DNA from: an uncultured Eubacteriales bacterium
Lineage (GTDB): Bacteria; Bacillota; Clostridia; Oscillospirales; Oscillospiraceae
Reading direction: 5' to 3'
DNA length: 38,189 bases
NCBI GenBank assembly: GCA_900547745.1
Contig: URHT01000017.1
Span: forward strand, 1 to 38,189
Shown here: positions 14,267 through 21,003 of the stretch, in pieces
How positions within the stretch are numbered: the first letter of the stretch is position 1
Layout of the letters: each line of letters begins with the position of its first letter
Made by a program: the position numbers and the translations under genes
The notes under the pieces: generated by a model
What the model was told of the DNA's origin: nothing
The model's database searches: none
Seen by the model: only the letters and a program-made list of their open reading frames with translations

Positions 14267-14297
14267 TTGGAATATTGTGAATTGTGAGGAGACAGAG

Positions 14298-16025
14298 TTA
14301 CTTCGCAGCAGCCGTCTTCTTCTGCGCGCTCAGCGCCTTGATGCCCTGCACCACCAAGTCGATGGCCAGAACCACCAGCAGTACGCCGATGATGCCGCGG
14401 ATGTAGCACCACACCACACCGTCGCCGCCGGCCATGATGCCGGTGACCTGCGCCTTGATGGTGAACACCAGAGAGGTCAGGGTCACCACCAGCATGAAGA
14501 ACATGGGGAAGTAGAACATCTTGTTGTTGCGGCCGACCTTGCCCAGCCAGCAGCACACAGCCAGCAGACCCAGAGCGGCCAGCAGCTGGTTGGCAGCGCC
14601 GAACAGAGCCCAGATCTTGGCGTAACCGGTGAGGCCCAGCGCCACGCCGGCCACCACGGTGATGGCGGTCGCCACATAGGGATTGGTGATGACCTTCTTC
14701 CAGCCCTTGAGGTCCTCGGCGGACTGACCGGGCTCCACAAAGAACTCAGCGAACATGTAGCGGGCCAGACGGGTGGCGGTATCCACAGAGGTCAGGCAGA
14801 AGGCGGACACGGCCAGGATCAGCATGGAGTACACAGCGTTGTAGCAGCCGGGGCCAAAGACCTTGGAGAACATGGAGGCCAGACCGGTGGCGAACACCAC
14901 GGTAGGCGTAGTGGTCGTGCCGTCAGCATAGGAGGCCCAGATGTAGCCCACGGCGCAGACGGAAATCAGCGCCAGCGCGCACTCGATCAGCATGCCGCCG
15001 TAAGCGATGGGCTTGGCGTCCTTTTCCTGATCCAACTGCTTGGAGGTGGTGCCGGAGCCCACCAGAGAGTGGAAACCGGACACAGCGCCGCAGGCGATGG
15101 TCACGAACAGAGCGGGGAACATGTAGCCCAGAGACGTGCCGGAGGGAGCCAGCGTGTCATAAAAGCCGGTGAAGGCGGGCATGTCCACGATGGGGTGTGC
15201 GCCGATGATGCCCACGACAGCCAGCACCATCATGCCGTACAGCAGGAAGGAGCTCAGGTAGTCACGGGGCTGGAGCAGGATCCACACGGGGGTGACGGAG
15301 GCCACGCCGATGTACAGACCTACGATGATCATCCACACGGTGTAGCTCAGGTAGATGGGATGCCAGTTCAGGCCGATGACCATGCAGGCCACGATACCGA
15401 TGACACCGATGATGGTGGAGATGCCCAGAGGGGCGTTGCGGCGGTATACGAAGAAGCCGAAGATGATGGCCATCAGGATGAACATGATGGAGATGATGGC
15501 AGTGGAAGCATTGGCGGCGGAAGCCTCCAGATCCACAAGACCGTCAGCGGTATAGGTGGCCTTGAAGGTGTTGGCCACGATGGAGGCGAAGGCCGCCACC
15601 ACCAGGATCAGGGTCAGGTAAGCGAACACGATGAACAGCTTCTTGGCCTTGGCGCCGATGGCGTCACCGATGACCTCGCCGATGGACTCGCCCTTGTGGC
15701 GGATGGAGGCAAACAGCGCGCCGAAGTCATGGACACCGCCGAAGAAGATGCCGCCGATCAGCACCCACAGCATCACGGGCACCCAGCCGAACACAGCGGC
15801 CTGAATGGGGCCGTTGATGGGGCCGGCACCGGCGATGGAGGAGAAGTGATGGCCCATCAGCACGGGGGCCTTGGCGGGGCAGTAGTCCTTGCCGTCTTCC
15901 ATGGTATGAGCAGGCGTGGGACGGGAGTTATCCACACCCCACTTTTTGGCCAGCCAACCGCCGTAGAAAATGTAACCTACGACCAGAACGGCACAGCCGA
16001 TGATCAGGAACAAAGCAGCATTCAT
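14298..16025 (-). CDS. cstA: CstA-family carbon-starvation/peptide or pyruvate transporter
   Basis: A 575-residue polytopic membrane protein of the CstA family, which imports peptides or pyruvate when carbon is short. Recognisable landmarks: GHHFSSIAGAGPINGPIQA, FGGVHDFGALF, the RHKGESIGEVIGDAIG loop, and SGFHSLVGSGTTSKQL. Length is in the range of the shorter Gram-positive members. ATG 16025 is preceded by GAAAGGAGAG and overlaps the stop of the upstream gene as ATGA, so the two are translationally coupled. Ends at the hairpin 14233-14266. Confidence 0.95.
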   Translation of the reverse strand: MNAALFLIIGCAVLVVGYIFYGGWLAKKWGVDNSRPTPAHTMEDGKDYCPAKAPVLMGHHFSSIAGAGPINGPIQAAVFGWVPVMLWVLIGGIFFGGVHDFGALFASIRHKGESIGEVIGDAIGAKAKKLFIVFAYLTLILVVAAFASIVANTFKATYTADGLVDLEASAANASTAIISIMFILMAIIFGFFVYRRNAPLGISTIIGVIGIVACMVIGLNWHPIYLSYTVWMIIVGLYIGVASVTPVWILLQPRDYLSSFLLYGMMVLAVVGIIGAHPIVDMPAFTGFYDTLAPSGTSLGYMFPALFVTIACGAVSGFHSLVGSGTTSKQLDQEKDAKPIAYGGMLIECALALISVCAVGYIWASYADGTTTTPTVVFATGLASMFSKVFGPGCYNAVYSMLILAVSAFCLTSVDTATRLARYMFAEFFVEPGQSAEDLKGWKKVITNPYVATAITVVAGVALGLTGYAKIWALFGAANQLLAALGLLAVCCWLGKVGRNNKMFYFPMFFMLVVTLTSLVFTIKAQVTGIMAGGDGVVWCYIRGIIGVLLVVLAIDLVVQGIKALSAQKKTAAAK

Positions 16026-16561
16026 AAAGCTCTCTCCTTTCTGAACAATTTTTTCATTTGCTTATGAAACAGGCCCTGATTCAGAACCTGTGCTGCACTG
16101 TGTCCGCTGCGGTTGGTGCATACCGAGTTTTCCGGCAGCACCGCCAGAGCGGTATGAAAATCCATCCAGCCCCAATAGGACAGGCGGAAGCTCTTGTAGA
16201 GCTTACAGCGCTTCAGCGCTTTCCGCGCCTCATCATCACAGCTGTCACACACGAACAGCGTGGTGATGTAGGTGTACATATGGGTGGGGCCGGGCTGAAT
16301 ACGGGCCATGCCCTGCTCGTAGGCCAGCTTTTCGCAGGCATCATAGATCGCCTTGGTGAGATGGGGGACGCTGAACAAATACACATACTCGAAGCTTTTG
16401 GCCTCCCAGAGCTTTGCCTTTTTGGAGAGGACGTACTTTTCCGATGTGGCGTAGAAGTCCATGGTAGCAGCCAGAGGCTGCTGCTCCTCCTGGCAACGGG
16501 TGATATCAAATTGGCTCTGATAAATGGTACACAGCCGGTCAACGGCTTCCTCGCGGGTCAT
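16022..16561 (-). CDS. conserved cstA-linked protein, function unknown
   Basis: A 179-residue soluble protein without signal peptide or membrane helix. It is rich in aromatic residues and cysteines (FVCDSCDDEARKAL carries a CxxC-like C-D-S-C). The tail is basic (FHKQMKKLFRKERAL). I do not recognise a domain of known function; similar small proteins are, as far as I recall, encoded beside cstA in other clostridia (possibly DUF8052). ATG 16561 has an AGAGGAGG site. The 4-bp ATGA overlap with cstA suggests balanced production and perhaps a role in controlling or assisting the transporter. Preceded by a long structured leader. Confidence 0.82.
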   Translation of the reverse strand: MTREEAVDRLCTIYQSQFDITRCQEEQQPLAATMDFYATSEKYVLSKKAKLWEAKSFEYVYLFSVPHLTKAIYDACEKLAYEQGMARIQPGPTHMYTYITTLFVCDSCDDEARKALKRCKLYKSFRLSYWGWMDFHTALAVLPENSVCTNRSGHSAAQVLNQGLFHKQMKKLFRKERAL

Positions 16562-16579
16562 GCGGCGGCCTCCTCTCGC

Positions 16580-16694
16580 GTTAAGTTCTTAACGGCTGGA
16601 AACGGTTTCTTTGCGCTCTTTCGTAATGAAAACTGTGAAAGGAACTGTCGGAAAAAATTACATTTTTCACATAACAAAAACGTTACCGAGCCGT
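16580..16694 (-). promoter_or_regulatory. structured 5' leader of the cstA unit, unassigned (possible cis-regulatory RNA)
   Basis: Read on the minus strand, 16694-16681 pairs with 16604-16592: 12 base pairs with one bulge and one U-U, closing an approximately 100-nt domain. Inside, TGTGAAA (16671-16665) pairs with TTTCACA (16640-16634), and GTAAT (16661-16657) pairs with ATTAC (16627-16623), in the interleaved order of an H-type pseudoknot. A small hairpin (GTTAAG/CTTAAC, 16580-16593) touches the closing stem and ends three bases before the ribosome site. It matches no riboswitch class I know. Confidence 0.45.
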
Positions 16695-16710
16695 CTAAAT
16701 TACGTCCCAT

Positions 16711-16739
16711 ACTATACGCCACGATTTTTCAACTTTCAA
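16711..16739 (-). promoter_or_regulatory. promoter of the cstA unit
   Basis: Minus strand: -35 TTGAAA (16734-16739), 17-bp spacer, -10 TATAGT (16711-16716), giving a leader of about 140 nt. Confidence 0.7.
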
Positions 16740-16788
16740 GGGGCAAAACTCTACAATTTTTAAGTGTTAAGTTTATGTAAATTTTCGG

Positions 16789-16817
16789 TTGATTTTCACA
16801 AAGAAACCGTATATACT
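16789..16817 (+). promoter_or_regulatory. plus-strand promoter with no gene downstream
   Basis: -35 TTGATT (16789-16794), 17-bp spacer, -10 TATACT (16812-16817). Transcription from here meets a strong terminator within about 70 bp. Confidence 0.6.
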
Positions 16818-16823
16818 GAAAAT

Positions 16824-16895
16824 TGCCGCCGCCTATCCGGGAGGTAGGCTGATAGACGCAGAAAAACGCCGCCATGAAAATGGCGGCGTTTTTGT
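16824..16895 (+). ncRNA. candidate small RNA of about 70 nt
   Basis: Predicted from the promoter at 16789-16817 and the terminator at 16862-16893. The RNA would carry one further hairpin, GCCTA/TAGGC around 16829-16850, whose loop region holds a GGGAGG sequence, followed by a single-stranded linker and the terminator. No open frame with a start fits. It may be a trans-acting RNA or merely a short abortive transcript. Confidence 0.35.
16862..16893. terminator. bidirectional intrinsic terminator
   Basis: Perfect 14-bp stem (16862-16875 with 16880-16893), GAAA tetraloop, A5 and T5 at the outer ends. Terminates the DUF11 gene on the minus strand and the candidate small RNA on the plus strand. 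Confidence 0.92.
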
Positions 16896-16927
16896 ACCTC
16901 AGCGCGGGGCGTCGCTGTCCGAAGGGA

Positions 16928-17782
16928 TCAGAGCGTACCGGTGACGGTGAGGGTGGCGGTGCCGGGGGCCACAGTGTAGGCCCCGGTGGCGGCATCCTGC
17001 GTGAAGCTGGCGGCGGGCACGGTGATAACGCCGGCTACGGTAGCGAACCGGCCGGTGGCGGCATCATAGGTGTACTGGGTCGGGGCGGTCAGGGCCGTGC
17101 CGTCCAGCGTCACGGTGAGATCCCGGAGGATGGGGGAGAACACATCCGTGACCACCAGACTGTCGGCGGCGCTGGCCACGGTGTTACCGCTGTTCTGGAT
17201 GACGAAGGTGTAGGTCAGGCGGCCGTTAGCGGCCACCTCTGTGGGGGACAGGGCCTTGCCGATGGTCAGCACCGGTCCGGTCACGGGGGACACCGTCTCC
17301 GTGGCGGTGACGGCATCGGGCAGTCCACCGCCGGTAACGGTGACGGTGTTCACCACGCTGCCCTCTGCGCCCAGAGGGGCGAAGGCGCTGGGCTCCGCCT
17401 CGTAGGCGATGACGGTGCTGCCCCCGGCGGGAACGGAGATGCCGGCGATGGTCAGCGGCGGGCCTGCCGTGACGGTGGGAGCCGCCTGCAGCACACCGTC
17501 CTGATAGTACCGGACGGAGCCGGCGGTGTAGGTCAGGGGATAGACGGTATTGCCATTGAAGGCATAGCCGCCCAGATCATCGGTGACGGTCAGACCGGTC
17601 AGTGCCGCCGCGCCGGAATTGATCAGGGTGATGAGATAGGTGATGGGCCGTCCGGTGCGGTAGGTGGGCACCACCGCCGTTTTGGAGGCGGTCAGCACCT
17701 CCAGTAGCTGGCCGGTGGTGATATTGGAATTGGCAGTGCCGCCGCTGTAAGTCAGGGTGGCCTGATTGGTGAATGTTGCCAT
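16928..17782 (-). CDS. DUF11-repeat protein without signal peptide
   Basis: A 284-residue protein beginning MATFTNQATLTYSGGTANSN. It contains repeated beta-sandwich segments of the DUF11 'conserved repeat' type: ITYLITLINSGAAALTGLTV and LTYTFVIQNSGNT are the two clearest copies. There is no signal peptide, anchor or sortase motif, although such repeats normally lie on the surface. ATG 17782 has an AGGAGGT site. Upstream, CATACAAT (17829-17836, minus strand) resembles the -10 of mother-cell sporulation sigma factors, so a spore-surface role is possible; this is inference. Confidence 0.82.
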   Translation of the reverse strand: MATFTNQATLTYSGGTANSNITTGQLLEVLTASKTAVVPTYRTGRPITYLITLINSGAAALTGLTVTDDLGGYAFNGNTVYPLTYTAGSVRYYQDGVLQAAPTVTAGPPLTIAGISVPAGGSTVIAYEAEPSAFAPLGAEGSVVNTVTVTGGGLPDAVTATETVSPVTGPVLTIGKALSPTEVAANGRLTYTFVIQNSGNTVASAADSLVVTDVFSPILRDLTVTLDGTALTAPTQYTYDAATGRFATVAGVITVPAASFTQDAATGAYTVAPGTATLTVTGTL

Positions 17783-17863
17783 GAAATGACCTCCTGTGTC
17801 GGGTTGGCGGGACATCATCCCGCACCCCATTGTATGCGCCGGTGCGGGGAGGTGCGCGTATAT

Positions 17864-17896
17864 AAAAAAGGAGACGCCCGGGGACGTCTCTTTTTT
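17864..17896. terminator. bidirectional intrinsic terminator
   Basis: GAGACG (17871-17876) pairs with CGTCTC (17885-17890), flanked by A6 and T6. Ends the ATPase gene on the minus strand. Confidence 0.85.
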
Positions 17897-17919
17897 ACAT
17901 ATAATATAATAAGCGGAGC

Positions 17920-19803
17920 TTACAGATCGTGTACCCGCAGGGCGCGGATGGCGTTGAGCACCGCCAGCACCATCACGCCTACGTCGGCGAAGATGGCGGC
18001 CCACATGTCGGCCACGCCTATGGCTACCAGCGCAAGGCACGCGAACTTGATGACCAGCGCGAACACGATGTTCTGGTACACGATGCCGATGCACTTGCGG
18101 GAGATCTTGATGGCCTTGGCGATCTGCAGCGGCTCGTCGTCCATCAGTACGATGTCGGCGGCCTCGATGGCAGCGTCGCTGCCCATGGCACCCATGGCGA
18201 TGCCGATGTCTGCACGGCTCAGCACCGGGGCATCGTTGATGCCGTCGCCCACGAAGGCCAGCTTGGCCTTGCCGTGCTGGCAGGTCAGCAGCTCCTCCAC
18301 CTTGCTGACCTTGTCAGCGGGCAGCAGGTCGCTGTGAACCTCGTCCACGCCCAGCTCCGCCGCCACGGACTCCGCCACCCTTTTGGCATCACCGGTGAGC
18401 ATGACGGTCTTGTCCACACCGGCCTTATGCAGGGCGGCGATGGCCTCCCTGGCGTGGGGCTTCACCACGTCGGAGATGACGATGTGACCGGCGTACTGGC
18501 CGTTCACGGCCATGTGGATGATGGTGCCGACGCTGTGACAGTCGTGGTAGGGGATGCCAAGCTGCGCCATGAGCTTGCTGTTGCCGGCGGCAACGGGTAC
18601 GCCGTCCACCACGGCGGTGATGCCGTGGCCGCTGAGCTCCTGCACCTCCGTGACGCGGCTGCGGTCGATGGGCCTGCCGTAGGCCTGCTGCAGGCTCTTG
18701 CTGATGGGGTGGGAGGAGGCGCATTCGGCCAGCGCCGCGTATTCCAGCAGCTTGGCCTCGTCCATTTCATTGTGATGGACGGCCGTGACCTCGAACACGC
18801 CCCGGGTCAGGGTGCCGGTCTTGTCAAACACCACGCACTTCACCTGCGACAGCGTTTCCAGATAGTTGGAGCCCTTGATAAGGATGCCCTCCTTGCTGGC
18901 ACCTCCGATACCGGCAAAAAAGCTCAGGGGGATGCTGACCACCAGCGCACAGGGGCAGCTGGTGACGAGGAACGTCAGGGCGCGGTAGATCCACTGCTCC
19001 CACTGGCCGTCCATACCGCCCACCAGCCGGATCACCGGCGGCAGCACCGCCAGTGCCAGCGCACTGTAGCACACGGCGGGGGTGTAGATGCGGGCGAACT
19101 TGGCGATGAAGTCCTCGGAGCGGGACTTGCGGGAGCTGGAGTTCTCCACCAGCTCCAGGATCTTGGACACGGTGGACTCGCCGAAGGCCTTGGTGGTGCG
19201 GATCTTCAGCAGGCCGGTCATGTTGATGCAGCCGCTGATGATCTCGTCGCCCTCGCGGGCGTCCCGGGGCAGGCTCTCGCCGGTAAGGGCGCTGGTGTTC
19301 AGGGTGGAGGCGCCCTCGGTGATGATGCCGTCGATGGGCACCTTCTCGCCGGGCTGCACCACGATGACCGTGCCGATAGCCACCTCATCGGGATCGACCT
19401 GCACCAGTCGGCCGTCCTGCTCGATATTGGCGTAGTCAGGGCGGATGTCCATCAGGGCGCTGATGTTTTTGCGGCTCTTGCCCACGGCGTAGCTCTGGAA
19501 CAGCTCGCCGATCTGGTAGAACAGCATGACGGCGATAGCCTCGTTGTAGTCGCCGCTCTTTTCGTAGATGGCCAGCGCAAAAGCGCCGATGGTGGCCACG
19601 GCCATCAGGAAGTTCTCGTCGAATACCCGGCCGTTGAGGATGCCCTGCCCAGCCTTCTTCATGATGTCGTAGCCGATGACGATGTATGCCGCCAGATACA
19701 GCGCCAGCCGCAGCCAGCCGGTGACGGGGATAAAGTGCAGGGCCACCAGCATCACCGCCGCGATGAGGATGCGGAGCAGCATCTTTTTCTGCTTCTTTGT
19801 CAT
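17920..19803 (-). CDS. P1B-type heavy-metal ATPase (Cd/Zn/Pb/Co exporter type) lacking its own HMA domain
   Basis: A 627-residue metal-pumping ATPase. All core motifs are present: actuator loop TGES (174-177), metal-binding CPC (C283-P-C285) in a membrane helix, phosphorylated D327 in DKTGT, the SHP motif (364-366) of the nucleotide domain, and GDGINDAP (519-526). CPC with a late-helix D-V-G (FADVGVMVLAVLNAIRALR) fits the Zn/Cd/Pb group. It starts straight with the membrane part; the usual N-terminal HMA domain is supplied as the separate gene 19895-20113 just upstream. ATG 19803 has an AAAGGAG site. Confidence 0.95.
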   Translation of the reverse strand: MTKKQKKMLLRILIAAVMLVALHFIPVTGWLRLALYLAAYIVIGYDIMKKAGQGILNGRVFDENFLMAVATIGAFALAIYEKSGDYNEAIAVMLFYQIGELFQSYAVGKSRKNISALMDIRPDYANIEQDGRLVQVDPDEVAIGTVIVVQPGEKVPIDGIITEGASTLNTSALTGESLPRDAREGDEIISGCINMTGLLKIRTTKAFGESTVSKILELVENSSSRKSRSEDFIAKFARIYTPAVCYSALALAVLPPVIRLVGGMDGQWEQWIYRALTFLVTSCPCALVVSIPLSFFAGIGGASKEGILIKGSNYLETLSQVKCVVFDKTGTLTRGVFEVTAVHHNEMDEAKLLEYAALAECASSHPISKSLQQAYGRPIDRSRVTEVQELSGHGITAVVDGVPVAAGNSKLMAQLGIPYHDCHSVGTIIHMAVNGQYAGHIVISDVVKPHAREAIAALHKAGVDKTVMLTGDAKRVAESVAAELGVDEVHSDLLPADKVSKVEELLTCQHGKAKLAFVGDGINDAPVLSRADIGIAMGAMGSDAAIEAADIVLMDDEPLQIAKAIKISRKCIGIVYQNIVFALVIKFACLALVAIGVADMWAAIFADVGVMVLAVLNAIRALRVHDL

Positions 19804-19848
19804 GGGTCTGCGCTCCTTTCACAGTGAAATGGGGAAAAGCGTAAGCGA

Positions 19849-19879
19849 GGCGTCCCGCCTGCCGTGCAAACGGGACGCC
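19849..19879 (-). terminator. intercistronic hairpin between the HMA and ATPase genes
   Basis: GGCGTCCCG (19849-19857) and CGGGACGCC (19871-19879) are perfect complements; on the minus strand a CTCGCTTACGCTTTT tail follows. It could be a leaky terminator or mRNA stabiliser giving more HMA protein than ATPase. Confidence 0.45.
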
Positions 19880-19894
19880 CGCGCCGTGGGAGGA

Positions 19895-20113
19895 TCAAAG
19901 CTCGATCTCGCAGTCGGGCTCCACCTTCTTGCAGGCTTTCAGCACGTCCTTCATGACCTTCTTGGGGTCGGCGTTCTCGGCGAACTCCACGATCATCTTC
20001 TGCGTCATGAAATTCACCACGGCGGAGGCAACGCCCTCGGTCTTCCTGGCGGCTTCCTCCATCAGGTTGGCGCAGTTGGCGCAGTCGACTTCGATGGCAT
20101 AGGTCTTTTTCAC
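19895..20113 (-). CDS. stand-alone HMA metal-binding protein (metallochaperone-like)
   Basis: A 72-residue ferredoxin-fold heavy-metal-associated domain with the metal site DCANCANLME (C11, C14) near the N-terminus. The start was set at GTG 20113, because an AAAGGAG site lies eight bases before it; the ATG at 20131 overlaps that site and would add six residues. It is the first gene of the unit with the P1B ATPase, and probably delivers metal to or senses metal for the pump. The tail EPDCEIEL adds one more cysteine. Confidence 0.85.
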   Translation of the reverse strand: MKKTYAIEVDCANCANLMEEAARKTEGVASAVVNFMTQKMIVEFAENADPKKVMKDVLKACKKVEPDCEIEL

Positions 20114-20142
20114 AAGATAAGCTCCTTTCATGTGCGTAAATC

Positions 20143-20160
20143 ATTAAGCACTTGTTTAAT
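20143..20160. promoter_or_regulatory. palindromic operator, likely ArsR-type
   Basis: The 18-bp near-palindrome ATTAAGCACTTGTTTAAT matches its reverse complement at 14 positions and has the shape of ArsR/SmtB operators. It covers the -35 of the plus-strand promoter and lies just downstream of the start of the minus-strand transcript, so one bound repressor could silence both. Confidence 0.6.
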
Positions 20161-20180
20161 CATCATGGCCGTAGTATAAT
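20152..20180 (+). promoter_or_regulatory. promoter of the ArsR-AraC regulator gene
   Basis: -35 TTGTTT (20152-20157), 17-bp spacer, -10 TATAAT (20175-20180). Confidence 0.7.
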
Positions 20181-20201
20181 GCGGGCAGAGGGAAAAGTCA
20201 A
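20173..20201 (-). promoter_or_regulatory. promoter of the HMA/ATPase genes
   Basis: Minus strand: -35 TTGACT (20196-20201), 17-bp spacer, -10 TATACT (20173-20178). The -10 shares four base pairs with the -10 of the divergent promoter, so RNA polymerase cannot use both at once. Confidence 0.7.
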
Positions 20202-20269
20202 TGACATCGGCGCGAAGATGCCCAAAGCGGCGAAAACCATTTCCGATCGGGCGAAAAGGAGGACGAGAC

Positions 20270-20968
20270 ATGGAACATACCGGACTGCCCCACGACCACG
20301 GGGAGGAGCAGAACCACACCGCCGCTATGCGGGAGCTGCTCCGGGATGAGGGACACTTCCAGCGCATCGCGGACATTTTCCGCCAGCTGGGCGACCCCAG
20401 CCGCATCCGTATTTTCTGGCTGCTGTGCCACTGCGAGGAGTGTGTGGTGAACATCGCGGACATGGTGGATATGTCCAGTCCCGCCGTGTCCCACCACCTG
20501 CGGGTGCTGAAGGACAGCGGCCTGCTGGACAGCCGCCGGGATGGGCGGGAGGTGTACTACCGTGCCGCCGACGCGCCCCAGAGCCGTCTGCTCCACGAGA
20601 TGATCGAGCAGGTGATGGACGTGGCCTGCCCCCAGTGGCGGGAGGAGGCAGAGCAGGTGAAGATCATCCGGGAGATCCACGACCACCTGACGGAGCACAT
20701 GGAGCAGCGGGTGACCATCGAGGAGCTGTCGCACCGCTATCTCATCAACCCCACCACGCTGAAGACCGTATTCAAGGAGGTCTACGGTAATTCGCTGGCG
20801 GCCCACATGAAGGAGCACCGCATGGAAAAGGCGGCGGCGCTGCTGCGGGAGACGGACATGAGTGTGGCGGAGATCGCCGGACAGGTGGGTTATGAGAGCC
20901 AGAGCAAGTTCACGGCGGCGTTCAAGGAGCAGTTCGGTCAGCTCCCCACGGCCTACCGGCGCACATAA
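20270..20968 (+). CDS. ArsR-AraC fusion metal-responsive regulator
   Basis: A 232-residue protein with two different DNA-binding domains. Residues about 30-105 are an ArsR/SmtB winged helix (RQLGDPSRIRIFWLL, then SSPAVSHHLRVLKDSGLL). The recognition-helix region carries C53-H-C55-x2-C58, comparable to the ELCVC metal site of CadC/ArsR proteins. The N-terminus is His-rich (H3, H8, H10, H16). Residues about 135-232 are an AraC-type double HTH (LSHRYLINPTTLKTVF and MSVAEIAGQVGYESQSKF). ATG 20270 has an AAGGAGGA site. It is divergent from the HMA/ATPase genes it presumably controls. Confidence 0.92.
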   Translation: MEHTGLPHDHGEEQNHTAAMRELLRDEGHFQRIADIFRQLGDPSRIRIFWLLCHCEECVVNIADMVDMSSPAVSHHLRVLKDSGLLDSRRDGREVYYRAADAPQSRLLHEMIEQVMDVACPQWREEAEQVKIIREIHDHLTEHMEQRVTIEELSHRYLINPTTLKTVFKEVYGNSLAAHMKEHRMEKAAALLRETDMSVAEIAGQVGYESQSKFTAAFKEQFGQLPTAYRRT

Positions 20969-20970
20969 GG

Positions 20971-21000
20971 AAAGAGACGGACGCGAGCGTCCGTCTCTTT
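20971..21000. terminator. bidirectional intrinsic terminator
   Basis: Complementary 14-nt arms 20971-20984 and 20987-21000 with T4 beyond (in practice a 13-bp stem with a CGAG loop). Lies between the regulator and the convergent selD, whose stop codon overlaps the right flank. The arms are identical to those of the terminator at 30557-30588. Confidence 0.9.
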
Positions 21001-21003
21001 TCC

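Noticed and set aside
12789..16067. A 1092-codon plus-strand open frame rich in H, G, Q and D
   Set aside because: Antisense to the binding-protein and cstA genes. Its composition is that of reversed membrane and lipoprotein codons in GC-rich DNA, and it runs through two promoters and a terminator.
16634..16671. A CRP/FNR-like site from TGTGA and TCACA near the cstA leader
   Set aside because: The half-sites are separated by far more than the required 6 bp and lie downstream of the promoter; they fit better as arms of an RNA stem.
17929..19827. A 632-codon plus-strand open frame
   Set aside because: Antisense shadow of the P1B ATPase, whose motifs are all present on the minus strand.
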